Made by a program: the position numbers and the translations under genes. Below, in pieces: positions 58,311 to 64,000 of a DNA stretch of 64,000 nt. A model generated the notes under the pieces. That model ran no database searches. It had not been told where the DNA came from and worked only from the letters and a program-made list of their open reading frames with translations. How positions within the stretch are numbered: position 1 is the stretch's first letter; each line of letters opens with the position of its first letter. Origin of the DNA: Streptomyces sp. NRRL F-525 (GTDB taxonomy: Bacteria > Actinomycetota > Actinomycetes > Streptomycetales > Streptomycetaceae); the NCBI RefSeq assembly GCF_000716605.1, contig NZ_JNXE01000027.1:85353-149352 (forward strand). Direction: 5' to 3'.

Positions 58311-59585
58311 ATGCTCGACGTCACCCTCATTCGACAGCAGCCCGAGCGGGTCCGCGAGGCTCTGCGCAAGCGCGCGGTGGACGCCGACCTTCCGGCGTTC
58401 CTCGCCCTGGACACCCGGTTCCGGGACACCCGTACGGCCGTGGAGCGGCTGCGCGGCGAACGGAAGCGGATCTCGGCGGAGATCGCGGCCCGCCGCAGGA
58501 CGGGCACCGCGGCCGATGGCCTCCAGGCGACCGCCTCGACCCTGGCCGACCAGGTCACGAAGGCCGAGGGCGAACTCGCCCGACTCACCCGCGAACACCA
58601 GCAGTTCCTCGACGCCCTGCCCAACCTCCCCGACGAGGACGTGATCGCGGGCGGCAAGGAGAACAACGAGGTCGTACGGACCGTAGGCACCCCGACCCCC
58701 GCCCCTCCTCCCCGCGACCATGTCCAACTCGCCCAGGATCTCGGCCTGGTGGACTACCGGCGCGGCACCGCCCTCGCCGGCAACGGCCACTGGATCTACC
58801 GGGGCGACGGCGCCGCACTGGAATGGGCCCTGCTCAACCACTTCCTCGACAGCCACCGCCGGGCGGGCTACGAGTTCGTGCTGCCGCCGCATGTGCTGAC
58901 CTACGAAGCGGGTTATACGGCGGGCCAGTTCCCGAAGTTCGCCGACGAGGTGTTCGTGGTGGAGGAGGGCGAGGGCGGCCGCCCGGAGCGCTTCCTGCTG
59001 CCCACCGCCGAGACCGCGCTGGTCAACCTGCACCGCGGGGAGACCCTCGACGAGGCCGAACTGCCGCGCAAGTACGTGGCGTACACGCCCTGTTACCGCA
59101 AGGAGAGCGGCAGCCACCGCACCGCCGACCGGGGCACCCTGCGCGGCCACCAGTTCAACAAGGTCGAGCTGTTCCAGTTCGCGCGCCCCGCGGACTCGGA
59201 CGCGGCCCAGCTCGAACTCCTGGCCCGCGCCGAGGAGTTGGTGGCCGGCCTCGGACTGCACTACCGGGTCACCAAACTCGCCGCCGGGGACACCAGCCCC
59301 GCCCAGGCGAAGACGTACGACGTGGAGGTCTGGCTGCCCAGCCTCGGCGCGTACACGGAGGTCAGTTCGGTGTCGAACGCCCGTGAGTACCAGGCCCGGC
59401 GCGGCGGCATCCGGTACCGCCCGGCGGGCGGCGGCAAGGCGGCGTACGTGCACACGCTCAACGCCTCGGGGCTGGCGACCAGCCGTCTCCTCCCCGCGAT
59501 CCTCGAACAGCACCAACGGCCCGACGGTACGGTCGTGGTGCCCGAGGTGCTGCACCGCTGGGGCCTGCCCGACCTGCTCGGCTGA
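58311..59585 (+). CDS. serS: Seryl-tRNA synthetase, divergent type
   Basis: Charges tRNA-Ser. 424 residues: N-terminal two-helix arm (about 1-110), then class II motifs. Motif 2 reads PCYRKESGSHRTADRGTLRG, where common SerS have Gly-Lys-Asp-Thr-Arg-Gly; motif 3 is NASGLATSRLLPAILEQ. The altered motif 2 suggests a second-type SerS, perhaps one tolerant of seryl-adenylate analogue antibiotics; that is inference. ATG 58311 has GGAG 8 nt upstream. Controlled by the T-box leader. Confidence 0.92.
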   Translation: MLDVTLIRQQPERVREALRKRAVDADLPAFLALDTRFRDTRTAVERLRGERKRISAEIAARRRTGTAADGLQATASTLADQVTKAEGELARLTREHQQFLDALPNLPDEDVIAGGKENNEVVRTVGTPTPAPPPRDHVQLAQDLGLVDYRRGTALAGNGHWIYRGDGAALEWALLNHFLDSHRRAGYEFVLPPHVLTYEAGYTAGQFPKFADEVFVVEEGEGGRPERFLLPTAETALVNLHRGETLDEAELPRKYVAYTPCYRKESGSHRTADRGTLRGHQFNKVELFQFARPADSDAAQLELLARAEELVAGLGLHYRVTKLAAGDTSPAQAKTYDVEVWLPSLGAYTEVSSVSNAREYQARRGGIRYRPAGGGKAAYVHTLNASGLATSRLLPAILEQHQRPDGTVVVPEVLHRWGLPDLLG

Positions 59586-59635
59586 CGCCCACCTCGGGTT
59601 ACCTCCGGTCACCCCGTCCACTTGTCGACCTCCTT

Positions 59636-59669
59636 GCGCACGCCGGATCGTCACAACTCCGGCGTGCGC
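59636..59669 (+). terminator. Intrinsic terminator after serS
   Basis: GCGCACGCCGGA and TCCGGCGTGCGC pair perfectly (12 bp, 10-nt loop), followed by CTTGTCTTCC. Confidence 0.85.
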
Positions 59670-59742
59670 CTTGTCTTCCCTCCTCACGACCCCGGGCGTA
59701 CCTTGACGGCCGATCTGATGTGCCGTCAGGAATGAGGGGACC

Positions 59743-60462
59743 GTGTCGTACCAGAAACGAACCGCAGCGCTCGCGTCCGTCGCGGCCCTGGCCGGCTCGG
59801 CGGTATTCATGGCCGCCCCCGCAGCCCGGGCCGACGTGGTCGACGTCAACTACAAGTGCCAGACGCCCATCGGCGTCAAGACCGCCGTCTCGCCGATCGA
59901 CATCAAGGGCGTCAAGAGCGGCAGCGCCTACAAACTCACCATGTCCTGGCAGAAGGGCGTCTCCTCCAGCCCCGTCGAACTCGGCAAGGGCGCGATGAGC
60001 CCGAGCGCCACCATCAAGGTGGGCGGCGCGGACAGCGGCACGGTCGCGGTGTCGGGCCCGGCCAACCAGGCCGCGATCCCCGCCAACACCCCCATCAAAA
60101 TCAACGACTTGACGGGCACGTACACCCCGAAGGCGTCCGGCAAGGTCACGTTCACGGCGGCCGTCCTCACCATCAAGGCCCTCGGTACGACGACGACGTG
60201 CACCCCCACCAACAGCCCCGGCCCGTCCCTCACGCTGGACGTGACAGCGGCGGGCGGATCATCGGGATCCAGCGGCTCGACCGGTACCACGGGTTCCACA
60301 AGCTCCGGCACCGGTACGGACTCCAGTGGCACACTCCCGAAGACCGGCCCCGACGACTCGGTCGTCGCGCTCGGCACGCTCGGCGGCACGGTCCTGCTCG
60401 CGGGCGCGGCGGGCACCCTGTGGCTGACCCGGCGCAACCAGACGGCCCGCGCCCGCCGCTGA
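59743..60462 (+). CDS. Secreted surface protein with LPxTG sortase signal
   Basis: 239 residues: signal peptide to about residue 30 (ends ARA-D), one beta-rich domain (31-165) with YKCQTPIGVKTAVSP at its start and a conserved TTTTCTPT strand at its end (one Cys near each end, probably a disulfide), a Gly/Ser/Thr linker, then LPKTG (198-202), a hydrophobic span and RRNQTARARR. A sortase should anchor it to peptidoglycan. GTG 59743 follows GAGGGGACC. The same domain occurs twice in the fourth gene of this cluster. Confidence 0.85.
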   Translation: MSYQKRTAALASVAALAGSAVFMAAPAARADVVDVNYKCQTPIGVKTAVSPIDIKGVKSGSAYKLTMSWQKGVSSSPVELGKGAMSPSATIKVGGADSGTVAVSGPANQAAIPANTPIKINDLTGTYTPKASGKVTFTAAVLTIKALGTTTTCTPTNSPGPSLTLDVTAAGGSSGSSGSTGTTGSTSSGTGTDSSGTLPKTGPDDSVVALGTLGGTVLLAGAAGTLWLTRRNQTARARR

Positions 60463-60492
60463 CAGCCCCCCGCAAGCCCGCTGGAGCCGCCC

Positions 60493-61305
60493 ATGCTGTC
60501 GACCGCCCGCGTCCTGTGTCTGTCCCTCCTGACCCTCCTGGCGGCCACGCCGACCGCAACGGCCGCCGGGGGATGGACCGTTGCGCCCGCGGGTGGCGGA
60601 CGCCCGACGTTCTACGCGGAGGGCGAGCCCGGCACGACCCTCCAGGACACGGTGTCCGTGACCAACCCGACCGGCCGCCCGATCACGGTACGACTACAGG
60701 CCACAGGCGCCCCGATCACCTTCGCCGACAGGGGAGTCGCGATCCCGCCCCGCACCCGCGCCGACATCCCCTTCACGGTGAACGTCCCGGCGACCGCGCT
60801 CCCCGGCGACCGCACCGCCACGATCACCGCGCGCGACACGAAGGGCCGAGAGGCGACGGCACGACTCCAACTCCACGTACGCGGCCCGGCGTTGTCGGCC
60901 CTGACCGTCGAACACGTGGCGGTCCACGACAACGGCATCACCTACGACCTGGTCAACCGAGGCACCACCCTCCTCACCCCGAGACTGGCCGTCCACGCCA
61001 CCGGCCTCTTCGGCACCCTCCTGGACCGCGCCCCCCGCACCCTCCCGGTCCAACTCCCACCCGGCGAACGCCTGAAGCTCACCGAACCCTGGCCCGACCA
61101 CCCCACCCTGGACGCGGTCGACGTACGCCTCACGGTCACGGCGACGGGCGGCGCCCACGACACGGCGGACGCGCCGACGAGGTTCGTGCCGTGGGGAGCG
61201 GTGACGGGCATCGGGGTCGTGGCCACGGCAGGAACCACGCTGCTCCTCGTTCGCCTACGCCTACGCCTACGACGTCGGACCGAGTTGACGGGAGCGGTGA
61301 TGTGA
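60493..61305 (+). CDS. Secreted DUF916-like membrane-anchored protein
   Basis: 270 residues: signal peptide to about 25, then FYAEGEPGTTLQDTVSVTNPTGRPITVRL and a second beta-sandwich, the fold pattern of DUF916 (WxL-interacting) proteins. It ends with a C-terminal membrane span and a very basic tail (RLRLRLRRR). It lies 30 nt after the LPxTG gene and overlaps the next gene's GTG (GTGA), so it is part of one unit. It probably binds its secreted neighbours at the cell surface. Confidence 0.75.
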   Translation: MLSTARVLCLSLLTLLAATPTATAAGGWTVAPAGGGRPTFYAEGEPGTTLQDTVSVTNPTGRPITVRLQATGAPITFADRGVAIPPRTRADIPFTVNVPATALPGDRTATITARDTKGREATARLQLHVRGPALSALTVEHVAVHDNGITYDLVNRGTTLLTPRLAVHATGLFGTLLDRAPRTLPVQLPPGERLKLTEPWPDHPTLDAVDVRLTVTATGGAHDTADAPTRFVPWGAVTGIGVVATAGTTLLLVRLRLRLRRRTELTGAVM

Positions 61306-62420
61306 GCGGCAAGGTGCGGATTCCGGCGCTGGTGGCGGTACTCGCGCTGCTCCTGCTGCCGTTGGCGGGGACGACGTCCGCCGCGGCGGCGGGCGGGCCG
61401 AGCGTGAAGCTCTCCAAGTCGCAGGCGGGGACGGGTGGTTCGATCACCGTCTCCGGCAGCGGCTGGCGGCCGCACGCCCTGCTGATGATGCTGGTCTGCG
61501 GACAGGCGACACCCGCGCGCGGGGTGCTCGGCGGCACCAACTCCTGTGCGAACGCGGACGGCAGAGCCGTCACGACGGACGCCAAGGGCGTCTTCAGCAA
61601 GAAGCTGCCGGTGTCCGAACCGCCGGTGCCGTGCCCGTGCGTGGTGCATGTGGCGACGGTGACGGGGGCGAGCGCATCGGCGGACACGGTCTTCCAGGTG
61701 GCGGGCCACGCGATCGAACCACTGCCCGCGGAGCCGTCGACCGGCCGCCTGTCGGTCCTCTCCGACACCCGCCTGGACGGTTCGAGCGGCCTGCTGACCT
61801 GGTTCGGGGCACCACCGTCCCGCACGCTGGTCTTCACGGTGGGCAACGCGGGCTCGTCCCCGGTCAAGAACCCCGTGTTCCAAGTCGGCACCTCCCACGG
61901 GGTGTTCGCACCGCAGTGGGACGACCAGCAGTACAGCGGCACGATCACGCCCGGAGGAAAGGCGGAGATCAAACTCCCCGTCGAACTCTCGGCCGGAGCG
62001 CACGGCGACTACACCGTCTCCATGAAGTACGGCGGCCGGGTACTCGCCGAACAGCCATGGGGAGTCGGCCGCCCCTGGGGCGTGACCCTGTTCTGGGTCC
62101 TGGTCTGCGTGGTCGTACCGGCGGCGGTGTTCCGCATCGGAATGGCCGTGGTGGACCGCCTACGGCCACGCAAGGCGGCCCGCAGCATGGGCCCGCCCCG
62201 GCACAGGGCCCTGCACATGCCCACTCAACTCACCGTACGCATGCCGAAGTTGGGCAGGACGGCCGCCTCCCGGGAAGCAGCCGCGGCCGCCCCTACGACC
62301 TCGACCCTGCCGTGGTTCACCCCGGACTCCGATCCGGGCACGGCGGCCGGTCGACTCTCCGCACCGCACGACGACAGCCCGACGAGTCCGACGACTCCCA
62401 CCAGGAAGGGACTTACGTGA
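61302..62420 (+). CDS. Secreted Ig-like membrane protein
   Basis: 372 residues: signal peptide (about 1-29), an extracytoplasmic region with SGSGWRPHALLMM and four Cys (CGQ, SCANA, CPC), a second beta-rich domain, one C-terminal span (GVTLFWVLVCVVVPAAVFRI) and a 90-residue Pro/Thr-rich cytoplasmic tail. GTG 61302 and the stop overlap both neighbours. The SGSGW motif is usual in bacterial Ig-like surface domains. The function is unknown. Confidence 0.75.
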   Translation: MSGKVRIPALVAVLALLLLPLAGTTSAAAAGGPSVKLSKSQAGTGGSITVSGSGWRPHALLMMLVCGQATPARGVLGGTNSCANADGRAVTTDAKGVFSKKLPVSEPPVPCPCVVHVATVTGASASADTVFQVAGHAIEPLPAEPSTGRLSVLSDTRLDGSSGLLTWFGAPPSRTLVFTVGNAGSSPVKNPVFQVGTSHGVFAPQWDDQQYSGTITPGGKAEIKLPVELSAGAHGDYTVSMKYGGRVLAEQPWGVGRPWGVTLFWVLVCVVVPAAVFRIGMAVVDRLRPRKAARSMGPPRHRALHMPTQLTVRMPKLGRTAASREAAAAAPTTSTLPWFTPDSDPGTAAGRLSAPHDDSPTSPTTPTRKGLT

Positions 62421-63787
62421 GCAAGCGAAGGAGAGTCATACCGGCCGGCGGAGGCGGTGTACGGAGAGCGGGCGCGGCCACGTTCGCGCTGGTCCTCGGC
62501 GGTGCGGGCCTCGCGCTCGGCCTGACCGCAGGGACCGCGCAGGCCGCCGAGGTGTCCTACGCCACCCACTGCGTGCCGCCCGCCGGCATCGACCCGGTCG
62601 ACGGCACCACCAAGGTCGAGATCACCGCGCCCGCCACAGCGAAGGTGGGCGACACGGTCGACGTCGTCTGGAAGTTCACCCAGGCCGCGTCCAAGAACCC
62701 CGACATCATCGACCTCCCCGCCAACTCGGTCCAGCCGTCCGGGATCCTGAAGGCGGCCGGCGCGCAGACCGCCGACATCGCGATGCAGGGCCCGCGCACG
62801 AACCCGGCGATCCCCAAGGGCGCGGTGATGACCCTGTCCGACATGAAGGGCTCGTTGAAGCTGACGACGGCGGGGTCGGTGACGCTGACTCCGGACGCGT
62901 ACACGGTCAACGCGTTCTCGACGGACACGAAGTGCACACCGACGGCTACGGTCTCGCCGTCGGCGACGATCAATGTGACGGCGGGAGACGGCAGTTCGTC
63001 CAGCCCGTCCCCCAGTCCATCGGACTCGACGTCGGCATCGGCATCGGAATCAGCCTCGGAGTCCGCGTCACCCAGTGATTCGACCTCGGCTTCGACCTCG
63101 GCTTCGACCTCGGCTTCGACATCGGCATCGGCGAGTGCCAGCGACGGCACCGGGACCGGCCAGACGGACTTCACCGGCAAGGAGGTCTCCGTCCCGTACG
63201 CGTGCAAGACGCCGATCGGTGACAAGAACGCGACCTCGCCCGTGCAGATCAACGCCACGAAGGGCGGCGGGAGTTACGACCTCACCGTGAAGTTCAACGG
63301 GTCGGTGATGGACAGCCCGGCGGACATCCCCGCGGACTCCGTGAAACCGTCGATGGAGGTGGTCCTGGGCGGCGCCGACAAGGGAACGGTCCACGTAGAG
63401 GGCCCGACCAACTCCGCCGCCATCAAGTCCGGCGACCCGATCGAGATCCCGGACCTGACTGGCACATACAAACCGGGCGCGAGCGGTACGTCGACACTGT
63501 CCCCCGGCGTCCTGACGGTCAACGCCCTCGGCACGACGACGACTTGCACCCCCACGAAGTCAGAGGTCTCACTGACTCTGGACACGACGGAACAGGCAAG
63601 CGGAGCGTCCGGCGGCTCGTCGACATCGGGCGGTACGTCAACGTCGACATCCACCTCGGGAGGCCTGGCGGAAACCGGCTCGGACAGCCACGGCGGCCTG
63701 AAGGCGCTCGGCCTTGTCTCCGGTACGGCGATTCTGCTTGGAGTGGCGGTGTTTACGTTCATGCCGGGGCGGAGGCGACTGCGCTGA
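62417..63787 (+). CDS. Two-domain secreted surface protein with LAxTG sortase signal
   Basis: 456 residues: a long signal peptide (1-44), domain A (45-190), a Ser/Pro/Ala/Asp/Glu-rich stalk (about 192-240), domain B (252-395) that closely resembles the domain of the first cluster gene (YACKTPIGDKNATSPVQI, LTVNALGTTTTCTPTK), another Ser/Thr linker, LAETG (417-421), and a final span with RRRLR. LAxTG is the motif used by Streptomyces class E sortases. GTG 62417 is 6 nt after AGGAAGGG. Confidence 0.88.
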   Translation: MSKRRRVIPAGGGGVRRAGAATFALVLGGAGLALGLTAGTAQAAEVSYATHCVPPAGIDPVDGTTKVEITAPATAKVGDTVDVVWKFTQAASKNPDIIDLPANSVQPSGILKAAGAQTADIAMQGPRTNPAIPKGAVMTLSDMKGSLKLTTAGSVTLTPDAYTVNAFSTDTKCTPTATVSPSATINVTAGDGSSSSPSPSPSDSTSASASESASESASPSDSTSASTSASTSASTSASASASDGTGTGQTDFTGKEVSVPYACKTPIGDKNATSPVQINATKGGGSYDLTVKFNGSVMDSPADIPADSVKPSMEVVLGGADKGTVHVEGPTNSAAIKSGDPIEIPDLTGTYKPGASGTSTLSPGVLTVNALGTTTTCTPTKSEVSLTLDTTEQASGASGGSSTSGGTSTSTSTSGGLAETGSDSHGGLKALGLVSGTAILLGVAVFTFMPGRRRLR

Positions 63788-63951
63788 CAAGTGCGGGTTG
63801 GCCGCCCGCTTCTTGTCAGTGTCGGGATTGCGGGAGCCGAGTAAAGGGCGCTCCCTGCGGTCGCGTCGCCTGCGGCGATGGCCCTGCGGGCCACCCTTGC
63901 ACGCCGCCTCGGCTCAGCGGCCAACGGTGAGTGGGGGGTGTGGGGTGGGTG

Positions 63952-64000
63952 GGGCTGGGAAGTGTGACAGTCGAAGCGGAAGTGTCACACTTTCCAGCCC
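63952..64000. terminator. Long hairpin at the window end
   Basis: Arms at 63952-63968 and 63984-64000 (GGGCTGGGAAGTGTGAC against the complement of GTCACACTTTCCAGCCC) pair over 17 nt with one mismatch around a 15-nt loop. It may be a terminator or the edge of an element that continues outside the window. Confidence 0.6.

Overview
The window is chromosomal DNA from a Streptomyces-type actinomycete. GC is very high, GTG starts and stop/start overlaps are common, and it carries the Streptomyces-style leucine tRNA with a TAA anticodon (bldA, 20977-21063). It also has a c-di-AMP riboswitch ahead of an Rpf muralytic enzyme, WhiJ-type regulator trios, SigB-family partner-switching genes and sortase substrates. 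The order SurA-like lipoprotein / mazG / P450 / two rpf genes / eno / divIC / DUF501 / ppx / ndh / cfa is a conserved Streptomyces core stretch (from memory it matches the S. coelicolor SCO3101-SCO3091 order); no database was searched.

Layout. 1-6045: end of a BMP-like binding protein, SurA-like lipoprotein, mazG, an accessory P-loop ATPase with Sel1/TPR-like repeats and a TTA codon, and a P450 that overlaps it by 4 nt. 6259-12521: two secreted Rpf/LysM proteins (the second behind a ydaO riboswitch), enolase, DivIC, DUF501, Ppx/GppA, a small membrane protein. 12556-20537: MDR oxidoreductase, type II NADH dehydrogenase with a good Rex-type operator upstream, cyclopropane synthase-like methyltransferase, FtsX/MacB-type exporter. 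20977-26825: bldA, pobA, Bax inhibitor-like protein, small proteins, thiolase. 27178-28763: a 37-bp tandem array of about 15 units running into the 3' end of an SGNH hydrolase gene. 29035-37101: cystathionine beta-synthase, SulP transporter with Tat-exported carbonic anhydrase, osmoprotectant ABC system.

37244-49901 is a catabolic and regulatory block. It holds a HAL/PAL-family lyase whose MIO tripeptide is not Ala-Ser-Gly, an RpiR regulator, a four-gene Roadblock/LC7 operon with no GTPase, a divergent fold III PLP decarboxylase, and a translationally coupled histidine catabolic operon (hutU, M20 amidohydrolase, hutF, hutI). 49969-57783: PHP hydrolase, WhiJ-like HTH/DUF397/ATPase trio with a decayed Rpn fragment, DUF5995 protein, a sigma-like/zinc-finger/ricin fusion, and a SigB-family sigma factor divergent from its antagonist and anti-sigma ATPase. 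57866-59585: a T-box leader with mutually exclusive antiterminator and terminator stems ahead of a divergent serS. 59743-63787: four coupled secreted or anchored proteins with two sortase signals, resembling a surface complex.

The best candidates for something new are the four-protein surface cluster, the lyase with the altered MIO loop, the Roadblock operon without a GTPase, the T-box-controlled second-type serS, the sigma/ricin fusion, and the TTA-containing ATPase coupled to the P450.
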